A stretch of DNA of 48,606 nt from NCBI GenBank assembly GCA_001940705.1, contig MEHG01000005.1:1-48606 (forward strand). The letters run 5' to 3'. Every line of letters begins with the position of its first letter. The stretch's first letter is position 1. Below the pieces are notes generated by a model. That model had not been told where the DNA came from. It ran no database searches and worked only from the letters and a program-made list of their open reading frames with translations. Shown here one piece after another: positions 17,255 to 26,296 of this stretch. Position numbers and translations under genes: made by a program. This stretch comes from Candidatus Thorarchaeota archaeon AB_25. GTDB taxonomy: Archaea; Asgardarchaeota; Thorarchaeia; Thorarchaeales; Thorarchaeaceae.

Positions 17255-19045
17255 TTGTCTAAATCTTCACTCTATGCAGATGCCCCGATTCTACATGTTA
17301 ACCTGAGCGACAAGAGTATTCGTAGAGAACCACTCCCTCCTGATTTATACAAGCAATACCTTGGAGGTAGAGGGCTTGGAGTCAAACTCCTATTCGACAA
17401 TCTTGCTCCAGGAATCGATGCTATGTCCCCTGATAACCTGCTTGTATTCGCAGTAGGACCTTCAACAGCAACAAGTGTTCCAACTGCGGGAAGGTTCGTT
17501 GTTATTACCAAGTCTCCGACTACTGGCACGATATTTGATTCCCATGCAGGAGGATACTTTGGAGCTCAACTTAGGCGGGCTGGATTTGCAGCTGTGGTCT
17601 TTCATGGAAAATCAGACTCACCTGTGTATCTATGGATAAATGATGACGAGGTTGAGATTAGAGACGCCTCAAAGATATGGGGCAAGGACACCTACGCTGC
17701 AACTGACTCGCTACTGGAAGAAACTGATCCAAAGGCCCAAGTTGCATGTATTGGTCCGGCTGGTGAGAATCTAGGACTGATGGCTGCTATAATGACCGAC
17801 AAGCATCGAGCTGCTGGTCGTGGAGGTGTTGGGGCTGTTATGGGCTCAAAGAACCTCAAAGCAATCGTAGCAAAAGGGACTGGAACAGTTGGAGTCCATG
17901 ATCCAGAGCGACTCAAGACTGCTGTAGAAAGGTCTCGTAGACTCATCAAGAAGAATGCTGTTACTAACAAATCACTACCTGTCTACGGTACGCCTGTACT
18001 TGTGAGTGTGACAAATGAACTGGGGATGTTGCCCACAAACAACTTCCAAGAGGGCACATTCAACGACGCTGAGGGAGTATCTGGTGAGAAACTCCTAGAA
18101 CGGTTCTCTGCAGGCACATACCACTGCCATGGTTGCCCAATTGGATGTGGTCGTGTTAGTCTGATTAAGGGAGAGAAAATTGGGGGTCCTGAATACGAGT
18201 CCCTTTGGGCTCTTGGCCCTCAGTGTGGAATAAGTGACCTAGAATGGATTGCTATTGCTAACGACAGATGCAATCATCTTGGTCTTGACACCATATCTAC
18301 GGGATCTACAATTGGGGCTGCGATGGAACTTGTGCAAAAGGGTAAGCTTGATGCACCGCTCAAATTTGGTGACACAACCGGAGTGTTAGACATCATAGAA
18401 GACATGGCCCATATGCGAGGTCTTGGTGCCGAAATGAGCGAAGGATCAAAGAGACTCACTGAGCGTTATGGCGCACCAGAGCTTGCAATGCAGGCGAAGG
18501 GTCTCGAACTTCCTGCGTATGACCCACGTGGTGCTCAAGGACATGCTCTCGGTTATGCCACATCAAACCGTGGAGGTTGTCATCTTAGGTCATATTTGAT
18601 TGGTCCCGAAGTACTAGGTTCTCCAGTACTTGTAGATCGAGATAGACCTGACGGAAAGGCTGACCTTGTGATGCTCTATCAGGATCTGTCTGCAGCCATG
18701 GATTGTATGGTTGTTTGTCGGTTCACGAACTTTGCATGGACCGTTGACGACTATGCAGAGATGATCTCTGCTGGAACAGGAATTGAACTCAGTGGTCACG
18801 ATTTGCTTCGATTAGGCGAGCGAATCTACAATCTCGAACGTCTCTTCAATCTACGGGAAGGTTTCACCTCAAAGGATGATACTCTTCCACCTCGGTTCTT
18901 TAAGCCCCTTCCAGAGGGTGGTTCAAGAAATAGGGTTGTACATCTTGAAGAGATGTTAACAGAATACTACAACCTCCGAGGCTGGGATAAGGACGGTCGA
19001 CCCACCAAAGACACCCTGAAGAAGTTGGACATTCCGGTTTCTTGA
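17255..19045 (+). CDS. aor: Tungsten-dependent aldehyde:ferredoxin oxidoreductase
   Basis: The 596-residue product belongs to the AOR family, which oxidises aldehydes to acids with a tungsten-bis-pterin cofactor and a [4Fe-4S] cluster, passing electrons to ferredoxin. Family marks: YLGGRGLGVKLLF near the start, RFVVITKSPTTGTIFDSHAGGYFG, RAAGRGGVGAVMGSKNLKAI, cluster cysteines C-x2-C-x3-C at 291/294/298 (CHGCPIGCG) with a distal cysteine in AAMDCMVVCRF, and PAYDPRGAQGHALGYATSNRGGCHLR, which is close to true AORs. It begins with TTG preceded by AGGAGG. deoC ends 12 bases upstream and supplies a matching substrate, acetaldehyde. Its TGA stop is followed in the same frame by the zinc ribbon of the next gene. 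Confidence 0.95.
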   Translation: MSKSSLYADAPILHVNLSDKSIRREPLPPDLYKQYLGGRGLGVKLLFDNLAPGIDAMSPDNLLVFAVGPSTATSVPTAGRFVVITKSPTTGTIFDSHAGGYFGAQLRRAGFAAVVFHGKSDSPVYLWINDDEVEIRDASKIWGKDTYAATDSLLEETDPKAQVACIGPAGENLGLMAAIMTDKHRAAGRGGVGAVMGSKNLKAIVAKGTGTVGVHDPERLKTAVERSRRLIKKNAVTNKSLPVYGTPVLVSVTNELGMLPTNNFQEGTFNDAEGVSGEKLLERFSAGTYHCHGCPIGCGRVSLIKGEKIGGPEYESLWALGPQCGISDLEWIAIANDRCNHLGLDTISTGSTIGAAMELVQKGKLDAPLKFGDTTGVLDIIEDMAHMRGLGAEMSEGSKRLTERYGAPELAMQAKGLELPAYDPRGAQGHALGYATSNRGGCHLRSYLIGPEVLGSPVLVDRDRPDGKADLVMLYQDLSAAMDCMVVCRFTNFAWTVDDYAEMISAGTGIELSGHDLLRLGERIYNLERLFNLREGFTSKDDTLPPRFFKPLPEGGSRNRVVHLEEMLTEYYNLRGWDKDGRPTKDTLKKLDIPVS

Positions 19046-19093
19046 AATAGCTATCCTGAGTGGCTCCTTCAGAACATATGGAGATGGATCCAG

Positions 19094-21046
19094 CTGGCTA
19101 GAGGTAATAGAAGAGGCAGGAAATTCCGAAGAGGCCATGCGCCGTATCTAGCAAAAATCCGTTTCTACTGGTGTGACGAATGTAATGTTCCTAGGATTGC
19201 ACTCACTGAATGTAGCACATGCGGAACAATGTCAAGAGAGGTTAAGATATCTCCTCCTGGAGACCCATTCCCAGCGATGGATGGTCATCTTACAAGAGCA
19301 AAAAACGCAATCGATGCCCAATTCGGGGATGAAGTTGGCTCGAAGCTACTCCCATCTGACAAAACCATCGTGATGAACAAGGTCTCTTCTCTTGATGCTA
19401 TGTATGAGATAGTCGTCGATGGACTTATCGTGGGGCGTCTAAGGTTTGATATTCCAAAACGAGGCTATACCTTTCTCTTATCCCTTGAGGGTGCCCGCAG
19501 AATAGGGGCAGTTAGCAAACAGAAATGGGTCACATTGCATGATGGAGTCTTGAGATATCTGAAGGATGGTGCCAACCTAATGGTGCCCGGAGTAGCTGGT
19601 TGTGACTCAGGTATTCAAGTTGACGATGAGGTTTGGCTGGCTAATCCAGATGGTGCAGTTGTGGCTTCAGGTATATCTCGAATGACTGGAGAAGAGATGG
19701 CAAAGGAGAAGAAAGGCTTCGCTGTGAAAATCCGAGCGGTTGACGACCCTGCCCAACCCCTAGACAATCCCAAAACTTCCACATGGGAGGATGCTGTAGA
19801 AGCCAATTCAAACGACTTGATTGCTGTAGAAGAGGAAGCCATTTCCTTTGTTAAACGGACCGCTGCGAAACAAGATGCTCCCATTGTAGTGGGTTTCAGC
19901 GGTGGTAAGGACTCACTTGCTACATATTTAGTTGTGGAGAAAGCCATAGAATCTAGTCCACCCATTTTCTTCATGGATACTGGGATTGAACTCCCTGAAA
20001 CTATCGAGCATATCCAGGATTTTGCCAAGTCCCGTGATCTACCAATCATCGGACAACAAGCAGGTGATCGTTTTTGGGAGTCTGTTGATGTATTTGGTCC
20101 CCCAGCTCGGGACTTTCGATGGTGTTGCAAGGTCTTGAAGCTAGGACCTGCAGCGACTTCAATTGCTGATGAGATGGGTGGGGAAACACTGAGTTTTATG
20201 GGCCAACGAAAGCTGGAATCATTTCAACGTTCCATTGAACCACGTGTCACTGAAAATCCCTGGGTTCCTGGACAGATCTCTGCGAACCCAATTCAAAACT
20301 GGAACGCCCTAGAAGTCTGGTTGTATATCTTCAGAGAGAAAGCAGACTTCAATCCACTATACAATGAAGGATATCATAGGATGGGATGCTACCTTTGTCC
20401 GTCATCACCTTTGGCTGAGTTGGAGAGTCTACGAGAAACTCATCCTGAGTATCACCAGAAATGGGAGTCCAAGATGCACGAATGGGCTGAGAAGTATGGA
20501 TTTCCAGATGAATGGATTGAGATGGGATTCTGGAGATGGAAGAAGCTACCTAAGGGCCAGATGGAACTGGTCAACAAACTCGGCCTGGATATAGAACCTG
20601 ACCGAGTGAGTCCTGGAGAAGGTCTTGAACTTCAGGTGACAAAAGGAATAGCACCCTGTACAAAATCTGGGTTCAGTCTGGAGGGTGCATTCTCCACTGG
20701 CATTGATTTGAATCGAGTTTCCAAAGTCTTTCCAATTTTTGGTAAAACTAGACTGTCTGAAGAGATGGGTGCCTTGAGGACAAAAGCTGGTGAGAACAGT
20801 ATCACCCTCTTCACCTCGGGTTCAGTGGTCGTCAGAGGGGAAAGCGAAACGACTGTGGAACGATTGATCGAGAAGATGGAACGAGCAGTAAAGAGAGCCA
20901 TCTTTTGCCAGGAATGCGGTTCATGTGTCCCACAATGTGAGCATGGTGCATTATCGATAGAAACAGGTAAGATTTCAGTTGATGAGGAGAAGTGCACAAA
21001 CTGCCTGAAATGTGACAATTGGCCTTGTCCAACGTATCTCGCATAG
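19094..21046 (+). CDS. PAPS-reductase-like PP-loop protein with zinc ribbon, PUA-like and ferredoxin modules; non-canonical start proposed
   Basis: The order read from the frame is: zinc ribbon (YWCDECNVP...CSTCG, 19164-19225), a PUA-like barrel (about MYEIVVDGLIVGRLRF to AVVASGISRM), the PAPS-reductase/PP-loop domain (VVGFSGGKDSL, FMDTGIELPET, RWCCKVLKLGP), then CQECGSCVPQCEHGAL and CTNCLKC, a 4Fe-4S ferredoxin-like tail. PUA suggests RNA, so a tRNA sulfur or base modification role is a guess. The first ATG is 19229, after the ribbon. No ATG, GTG or TTG occurs in frame between the AOR stop (19045) and 19229. CTG 19094, ten bases after GGAG, yields a natural basic N-terminus (ARGNRRGRKFRRGHAPYLAK), so I propose it. 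If ATG 19229 is used, the ribbon is lost and 605 residues remain. Confidence 0.8.
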   Translation: MARGNRRGRKFRRGHAPYLAKIRFYWCDECNVPRIALTECSTCGTMSREVKISPPGDPFPAMDGHLTRAKNAIDAQFGDEVGSKLLPSDKTIVMNKVSSLDAMYEIVVDGLIVGRLRFDIPKRGYTFLLSLEGARRIGAVSKQKWVTLHDGVLRYLKDGANLMVPGVAGCDSGIQVDDEVWLANPDGAVVASGISRMTGEEMAKEKKGFAVKIRAVDDPAQPLDNPKTSTWEDAVEANSNDLIAVEEEAISFVKRTAAKQDAPIVVGFSGGKDSLATYLVVEKAIESSPPIFFMDTGIELPETIEHIQDFAKSRDLPIIGQQAGDRFWESVDVFGPPARDFRWCCKVLKLGPAATSIADEMGGETLSFMGQRKLESFQRSIEPRVTENPWVPGQISANPIQNWNALEVWLYIFREKADFNPLYNEGYHRMGCYLCPSSPLAELESLRETHPEYHQKWESKMHEWAEKYGFPDEWIEMGFWRWKKLPKGQMELVNKLGLDIEPDRVSPGEGLELQVTKGIAPCTKSGFSLEGAFSTGIDLNRVSKVFPIFGKTRLSEEMGALRTKAGENSITLFTSGSVVVRGESETTVERLIEKMERAVKRAIFCQECGSCVPQCEHGALSIETGKISVDEEKCTNCLKCDNWPCPTYLA

Positions 21047-21150
21047 TTAGAGATAGTTCCAAATCGCATAGACCTTGGTTCAAGAAACTCAACATTGTAA
21101 CAGCAAGGTTATTATCTCAGCTTTCGACAGAAGCCTCGGTCGAGCGTGAA

Positions 21151-22497
21151 ATGTTATCAGCGATTAGTCTGCACATCTACAGGTACCGCAAGTACCTAGT
21201 GCTCACACTCGCAATTTCACTCATCGCTATACCCATCGCTAACGTTCTAGTCATTCAGAGAGACCGCAATCGAAATGAGATGTATGGTGAGGCTTTCTGG
21301 ATCTATGGATTTGGCGTTTACGCACTGAACGATACAGACCTCGCCGATCAAATGGAGGATTTAGGGTACCCATATAACGACGGCTACCATGTACTCCCCG
21401 CTTATCTAGGTGGAATTGCTTACGAGTATCCAGTTTTTGGGTTGATTTTCTTTGCAGTTGCTACGTGGTTGTTCCCAGGATCTGGAGGGTTACAACCGCT
21501 ATGGATTAATTTCTTGCTAGCCCTTGTCTTCAACCTGAACCTAGTCTTGCTAGCAATTCTACTGAAAGATAAACTGCAAACAAAATTCTGGGCGCGGATG
21601 TTCTTTAGCGGGTATTTTGTGTATGGGCTCATCATGTCAGCTGGAGGTGGCAAACTCGAGCCACTTGTAGACTGCTTATTATTGATGTCACTGGTTCTTT
21701 GGCAAGAAAAGCAGCACGGCAAAGCAATGTTTACACTTGGACTGAGTGTACAGACCAAAATCTATTCCGTTGTTGTCTTCCCTATGTTTTTCCTAGCTAA
21801 TCCTCTCTCGTCAGTATGGTTTATTGGCTCAATGTTTGTGTCCGTGATTCCATCGTTCTTTGGAGCCAGTTTTGAATCTCTTATCTCGCACTTTCTTAAC
21901 ACATCCAGTTATAGTACCTATATAGTGAATCCCATGTTCCCCGGATTGACATGGGGCACACCAGACTTGTCTGTTACGCCCACTACATTCTATTGGTGGC
22001 CCCCTGCAGCAATTCCACTATTCCTCTATGTTTTTTTCATACTTCTAACAATCAGACCGTATTTACCGACAAAGAAGGATCTTGAAGGGAAACCCATTCG
22101 ACTGAAATTACTCGAGCTCAAACCATTCTACCTCTATCTACTACCTGCTGTTCTCTTTGCTTTTCGATGGATTATGCCCTGGTATCTATATTGGCTTGCT
22201 CCTGTCGTACTTCTTTTTGACAAGGAGGAACATGCAATCGGTTACATGAAACAGGTAACAGTTGTTGGGTTCCTTTACTTAATTGGCCTATTCTGTAATT
22301 GGTACTATTTCATCTCTTACCCATTACCTGATTTCATAGAAAACTTCCCCCTACAACAAGGCACTTTCATTGGTCTGGCGCTAATTATGATTCTTGCAGG
22401 AATAACATATGTGGCGTGGAAATGGGAATTTGATCGTAGAGATCGGAATGCAGCAATCATCCGTGAAGCCGAAGCCCAAGGAGAACTTATCATCTAA
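21151..22497 (+). CDS. Polytopic membrane protein, glycosyltransferase GT-C-like
   Basis: From ATG 21151 the product is 448 residues with roughly ten membrane helices. After the first helix an exposed loop carries EAFWIYGFGVYAL and AYLGGIAYEYPVFGLIFFA. The EYPVF loop, later WWPPAAIPLFLY and FRWIMPWYLYWLAP resemble archaeal polyprenyl-phosphate-mannose-type (GT-C, DUF2029-like) glycosyltransferases, whose active site is in the first extracellular loop. No Asp-Asp pair stands out there, so the class is tentative. The open frame reaches back to 21019, overlapping the previous gene, but that part is hydrophilic with no family sense. It is probably co-transcribed with the PAPS-reductase-like gene. 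The C-terminus is a charged cytoplasmic helix. Confidence 0.65.
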   Translation: MLSAISLHIYRYRKYLVLTLAISLIAIPIANVLVIQRDRNRNEMYGEAFWIYGFGVYALNDTDLADQMEDLGYPYNDGYHVLPAYLGGIAYEYPVFGLIFFAVATWLFPGSGGLQPLWINFLLALVFNLNLVLLAILLKDKLQTKFWARMFFSGYFVYGLIMSAGGGKLEPLVDCLLLMSLVLWQEKQHGKAMFTLGLSVQTKIYSVVVFPMFFLANPLSSVWFIGSMFVSVIPSFFGASFESLISHFLNTSSYSTYIVNPMFPGLTWGTPDLSVTPTTFYWWPPAAIPLFLYVFFILLTIRPYLPTKKDLEGKPIRLKLLELKPFYLYLLPAVLFAFRWIMPWYLYWLAPVVLLFDKEEHAIGYMKQVTVVGFLYLIGLFCNWYYFISYPLPDFIENFPLQQGTFIGLALIMILAGITYVAWKWEFDRRDRNAAIIREAEAQGELII

Positions 22498-22501
22498 TCC
22501 T

Positions 22502-22963
22502 CTATCGGGGCGTTCCATTCTCCCGGTAATAATCGATTATACGCTTTCTGATTAGTGTAGAAGAGCAGAGTCCGTCAGCATCACGTTTCTCCAACCTCAC
22601 AATCTTTGTTTCAAGACCTTTGCTTTCAAAATGCGCTTCTAGTGAGCTGACATCGGTGTATTGATCATACCCGAGGGCTATAAGATCTGGCTTGATTTTC
22701 GAAACAATTGTGGTGTGATTATCTGTATCAAGACCAATTACGGCTCTATCAACAAATTTCAATGATTCCACAATTTTCCTCCTTTGCTCTGCGGGAAAAA
22801 CTGGTGGAGCACCTCTCTCTCTAACGATAGTCTTGTCAAGTGCGATGACGACTACCAACTCCCCATCTTCACCAGCTAGCTCCCTTGCTTGTTCAAGATA
22901 AGAGATATGTCCTAGGTGCAGAATATCGAACTTTCCTGCAGCCAGAACTATCTTTCTTTTCAT
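22502..22963 (-). CDS. ribL: FAD synthetase / cytidylyltransferase-family protein (RibL-like)
   Basis: The 153-residue product is an HIGH-type nucleotidyltransferase: VLAAGKFDILHLGHISYLEQA carries the HxGH motif. LVVVIALDKTIVRERG, PPVFPAEQRRKIVESLKFVD and LIALGYDQYTD follow, and a C-terminal SSTLIRKRI corresponds to the ISTSxxR motif. Size and order match archaeal RibL, which adenylates FMN to FAD, though glycerol-3-phosphate cytidylyltransferases look alike and cannot be excluded. AGGTGT lies seven bases before the ATG. The gene follows a small winged-helix gene by 18 bases and so belongs to the cdc48 run. Confidence 0.82.
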   Translation of the reverse strand: MKRKIVLAAGKFDILHLGHISYLEQARELAGEDGELVVVIALDKTIVRERGAPPVFPAEQRRKIVESLKFVDRAVIGLDTDNHTTIVSKIKPDLIALGYDQYTDVSSLEAHFESKGLETKIVRLEKRDADGLCSSTLIRKRIIDYYRENGTPR

Positions 22964-22981
22964 CGAGCTTACACCTGAGCT

Positions 22982-23242
22982 TTAATCCTCATCAACTGCA
23001 AGGAATGTTTCACCTTCGGTTATGACCTCGATTCGACGTTTTGTCTTTGTTATCTGACTAACATGAACTAGTCCATTTATCTCAAGTTGCAGCAAAGCGG
23101 CATTGAGTTCTGCTTCACTAGGTTCTGTACCAAGCTCTTTCTTCAACGCCCTAACGAGTTCATCGTCAAGGATAACCCCGCGTCGTTTCTTTACAATGGC
23201 GACGACCAAATTTTTCATTGGCATTGCGTTCCATGGAGCCAT
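22982..23242 (-). CDS. Small winged-helix-like protein downstream of cdc48
   Basis: The 86-residue product starts at ATG 23242, which has a perfect AGGTGAT six bases before it. Its core reads VVAIVKKRRGVILDDELVRALKKEL, then SEAELNAALLQLEINGLVHVSQI, then a two-strand wing KTKRRIEVI. This is a winged-helix pattern often found as a small archaeal protein of unknown role. It lies 20 bases downstream of cdc48 and 18 bases upstream of ribL on the same strand, so they should share a transcript. Whether it binds DNA or protein is not shown. Confidence 0.75.
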   Translation of the reverse strand: MAPWNAMPMKNLVVAIVKKRRGVILDDELVRALKKELGTEPSEAELNAALLQLEINGLVHVSQITKTKRRIEVITEGETFLAVDED

Positions 23243-23262
23243 CTTTTTATCACCTTCATTTG

Positions 23263-25470
23263 TTAACCATACATTGAATGAGCCGCAGCGTCAACCTCGG
23301 TGGTTCTACGTAAAGTCTGGTCCATTTTCCGATAACGTTCTAACATTTCCTTGGTGACCGACGAGTGAACAGACTCGATGGCCTTTTCGAAATGCTTCCA
23401 AGAAACTTCTTCAGTTTCCATGCTATCTCTCAAAGCTCTCATACCAGCTTCCCTACAGATAGCTTCGATATCCCCACCAACGTAATTCTCTGTCATCTCA
23501 ACAAGCTTAGCAAACTTCTTGTCGACATCATCTGCCAAAGGCATATCTGTCGTATAAATCTCAAATATCGCCTTTCTACTCTCTGCATCTGGAGCATCAA
23601 CATAGACGAATCTGTCAAATCTCCCTGTTCGTAGGAGTGCTTTGTCAATCAATTCGGGACGATTAGTGGCTGCAATAACCACTATATCTTTCATCGACTC
23701 CAATCCATCCATCTCTGTCAAGAGTTGGCTGATAACTCTCTGATTATGTACGGCTCCTGGACCATCTCCTCCAGCCCCTCGTGTAGGTGCCAGAGCATCT
23801 ATCTCATCAAAGAAGATTATTGCTGGTGCTGCAGTTCTGGCCTTCCTGAAAACTTCTCGAACGGCTTTCTCACTCTCTCCTACCCATTTCGAGATCAGTT
23901 CCGGGCCTTTCACACTGATGAAGTTTGCCTCACTTTCAGTAGCTACAGCCCTTGCGAGCAGTGTTTTCCCACATCCTGGTGGCCCAAATACAAGAACCCC
24001 TTTTGGTGGTGTGATACCTAATCGAACAAATGCCTCAGGTCTCTTAAGTGGCCATTCAACAACCTCTACAAGTTCTTGTTTTGCCTGGTCTAATCCTCCG
24101 ATATCACTCCATTTCACATCGGGGATTTCAATGAAGACCTCTCTCACTGCAGATGGTTGTATCTCTCTTAACGCGCCTAGGAAATCGTCATTATGAACCT
24201 CAAGTGTGTCCAGAACTTCCTGAGGTATCTCTTCTGCTTGCAAGTCGATTTCAGGAAGATACCTTCTAAGAGCCTTCATCGCCGACTCTCTGCATAACGC
24301 TTGAAGATCTGCACCCACAAACCCATGGGTGATTTTTGCGAAATGTCCCAGATCTACTTTTCCATCACCTTCTGTAGTCAATGGCATTCCCCTTGAATGA
24401 ATGAGAAGCACTTCCAGTCTTCCTGTTTCATCGGGGACTCCAATCTCTAGCTCTCTGTCAAATCTACCCGGACGTCGAAGAGCAGGATCAAGAGCATTCA
24501 CACGGTTTGTTGCACCAATAACTACGACTTGGCCTCGTGCCTTGAGCCCATCCATCGTGGCCAGAAGTTGTGCAACTACTCGTCTCTCGACTTCACCCTG
24601 TACATCTTCTCTCTTGGGCGCTATTGCATCAAGTTCATCAATGAATATAATGCTTGGAGCGTTCTCTTCAGCTTCTTCGAAGATCTTCCTTAGTTTCTGT
24701 TCAGACTCACCGTAGAATTTAGACATAATCTCTGGGCCATTGATGTGTACGAAGTTGGCCTCAGATTCACTAGCAACGGCTTTTGCCAACAGTGTCTTGC
24801 CTGTACCTGGTGGTCCATGTAAAATAAGACCTCGGGGTGGATCAATGCCCAATCTTTTGAAAATCTCAGGATGTTTCATTGGGAGTTCTACCATCTCTCT
24901 AATCCTCTGGATGGCATCAGAACACCCGCCTATTTCCTCATAGGTCACTTGTGCTGCACCAATAATATCCCCAGTTGGTTTCTCTGCGATAGCCAGTATT
25001 GTAGAATGCTGAACTACAACTGTACCAGCTGGTTTGATTGATGTGACTTTGAATGGAATGGCTCTTCCAAGAATTGGAATAAATACCGTGTCTTGGGTTG
25101 TCACCGGGCAATTTAGGAGCTTTCTCTTCACAAATTCCTCAAATCGGGGTTCAGGCCGGATTGGCACTGATGTGGGTGCAAGCGTCACGTTCTTCGCCGG
25201 TTCTTCATTTGCTCGAGAAACTGTTACTTTCTCACTCAGACTTACTCCTGCGTTCCTTCTGATTCGACCATCCATACGAATGATCTCTCTACCTTTGTCG
25301 CCCTGGTAAGCTGGCCACGCAATAGCTGCAGTCGCCCTCTTTCCCTTGATCTGGATGATATCTCCAGTTCTGACTCCTAGCTTCTCCATTGAAACAGCGT
25401 CAATACGGACTATGAACCTGCCAATGTCTCTGTGTTCGGCCTCTGCGACCTTAAGGATAATTTCGACCAT
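23263..25470 (-). CDS. cdc48: CDC48/VAT-type AAA+ unfoldase
   Basis: The 735-residue protein has the complete CDC48 plan: double-psi barrel N domain (1-90 or so, with [10 protein letters not shown]), a CDC48 domain 2, then two AAA modules. D1 has GPPGTGKT (219-226), [15 protein letters not shown] and [10 protein letters not shown]2 has GPPGCGKT (496-503), [15 protein letters not shown] and RTGRFDRF. The last three residues, MYG, form a HbYX motif, by which archaeal unfoldases dock on and open the 20S proteasome. AGGAGG lies about 11 bases before the ATG. It heads a three-gene run with the small wHTH and ribL-like genes. Confidence 0.97.
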   Translation of the reverse strand: MVEIILKVAEAEHRDIGRFIVRIDAVSMEKLGVRTGDIIQIKGKRATAAIAWPAYQGDKGREIIRMDGRIRRNAGVSLSEKVTVSRANEEPAKNVTLAPTSVPIRPEPRFEEFVKRKLLNCPVTTQDTVFIPILGRAIPFKVTSIKPAGTVVVQHSTILAIAEKPTGDIIGAAQVTYEEIGGCSDAIQRIREMVELPMKHPEIFKRLGIDPPRGLILHGPPGTGKTLLAKAVASESEANFVHINGPEIMSKFYGESEQKLRKIFEEAEENAPSIIFIDELDAIAPKREDVQGEVERRVVAQLLATMDGLKARGQVVVIGATNRVNALDPALRRPGRFDRELEIGVPDETGRLEVLLIHSRGMPLTTEGDGKVDLGHFAKITHGFVGADLQALCRESAMKALRRYLPEIDLQAEEIPQEVLDTLEVHNDDFLGALREIQPSAVREVFIEIPDVKWSDIGGLDQAKQELVEVVEWPLKRPEAFVRLGITPPKGVLVFGPPGCGKTLLARAVATESEANFISVKGPELISKWVGESEKAVREVFRKARTAAPAIIFFDEIDALAPTRGAGGDGPGAVHNQRVISQLLTEMDGLESMKDIVVIAATNRPELIDKALLRTGRFDRFVYVDAPDAESRKAIFEIYTTDMPLADDVDKKFAKLVEMTENYVGGDIEAICREAGMRALRDSMETEEVSWKHFEKAIESVHSSVTKEMLERYRKMDQTLRRTTEVDAAAHSMYG

Positions 25471-25679
25471 TTCTTTGAAGCATCCTCCTATACCATTATT
25501 ATAGTATGAGAAACCGGACGGATTGTGTCAAATCATTAACATCCGTCTTGTTTCCGCTATTCAATGTTTCTTTGTCTACCCATATAACCAGATACAGAAT
25601 TTGGCTATACGGTTCTGAGGGCGTTTAGTGTCTGTTAGAACGTCTTTGAAGAGCCAAGAATTCGTGGATTACGCGCCCA

Positions 25680-25946
25680 CTACATCCTAGAGACTCTTTC
25701 TACTTCGACCTGTGATACTCCCTCAACAGCGCTTATGGCATCTTCTATGTCGTCAGTTCCACCCATAGATTCGTCTCTTGAAAGATTCATTCTAAGTGCC
25801 TTAAGACCAAAAGCCACTGGCTGGGTCTCTGTAGCTCCTAGATCTGTCCCCTCTGGAATCACATTCTTGATTCTCTCGAGTAGACCATCTAAGTCAACTT
25901 CAACATCATCGGGCATAATCCGTAGGGTCATAACAACTCTTGCCAT
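25680..25946 (-). CDS. ef1b: Translation elongation factor aEF-1-beta
   Basis: aEF1-beta exchanges GDP for GTP on aEF1A. The 88-residue product has the full small archaeal form: ARVVMTLRIMPDDVEVDLDGL, the AFGLKALRMNLSRDE core (LKAL is conserved in the GEF fold) and the final GGTDDIEDAISAVEGVSQVEVERVSR. GGAGAT is seven bases before the ATG. A small zinc-ribbon gene ends 24 bases before it on the same strand, a pairing known in other archaea. The 209 bases between its stop and the cdc48 start hold no gene I can support. Confidence 0.95.
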   Translation of the reverse strand: MARVVMTLRIMPDDVEVDLDGLLERIKNVIPEGTDLGATETQPVAFGLKALRMNLSRDESMGGTDDIEDAISAVEGVSQVEVERVSRM

Positions 25947-25969
25947 TACAGTTCATCTCCAAAATTCGA

Positions 25970-26137
25970 TTATGGTCCCTCGAACCCACAATTTGGGCAA
26001 GTGTACCTATTAGAAAACCGTCTGCATGATTCACAACGCCAGATGGTGAATTCACCACATGATGGACATTGGAACTTTACGCCGTCCTCCTGTGGAGAAA
26101 CGGAAGCGTGACACGAAGTACACCTGATAGCTCTCAT
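25970..26137 (-). CDS. 55-residue zinc-ribbon RNA-binding-type protein upstream of aEF1-beta
   Basis: This short gene encodes a 55-residue protein with four CxxC pairs: CTSC, CPSC, CESC and CPNC. It begins MRAIRCTSCHASVSPQEDG and ends YTCPNCGFEGP. Two zinc ribbons of this kind define the archaeal family (HVO_2753-like) that sits next to aEF1-beta and is thought to bind RNA in translation. The next gene starts 24 bases after its stop. A GGTGAT lies 12 bases before the ATG. The TATA-like GATTTATAATA near 26210 fits a promoter shared by both genes. The function is inferred from the neighbourhood and the ribbons. Confidence 0.88.
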   Translation of the reverse strand: MRAIRCTSCHASVSPQEDGVKFQCPSCGEFTIWRCESCRRFSNRYTCPNCGFEGP

Positions 26138-26205
26138 AGTTGCCAAGTTATCACCAGAAGGTTTACTGATACCTAGGGCATCAGTTTTGGGGGCGAGCTG
26201 ATGAG

Positions 26206-26217
26206 TTATTATAAATC
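26206..26217 (-). promoter_or_regulatory. TATA box for the zinc-ribbon/aEF1-beta operon
   Basis: Read on the minus strand the sequence is GATTTATAATAAC, a good archaeal TATA element, about 70 bases before the zinc-ribbon ATG. It is divergent from the fen promoter about 30 bases away. Confidence 0.5.
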
Positions 26218-26238
26218 TGTCGAAGTGGAAGTAACATC

Positions 26239-26258
26239 CTCAAGCATATATTCTTGAG
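26239..26258 (+). promoter_or_regulatory. Palindrome enclosing the TATA box of the fen gene
   Basis: CTCAAG and CTTGAG form a perfect inverted repeat around CATATATT, which is the best TATA candidate for fen (about 40-50 bases before the ATG). A protein bound here would compete with TBP, so it is a plausible repressor site. The binding factor is unknown. Confidence 0.5.
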
Positions 26259-26296
26259 ATACCACTTAATGTATGAATAACGAAGGAGCGATTTGA

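Noticed and set aside
17255-21046. AOR and PAPS-reductase frames joined through the TGA at 19043-19045 as a selenocysteine or readthrough fusion
   Set aside because: AOR already ends at its normal length, the TGA is not in a cysteine-like position, and no selenocysteine element is recognisable after it. A rare start or sequencing error for the second gene is simpler.
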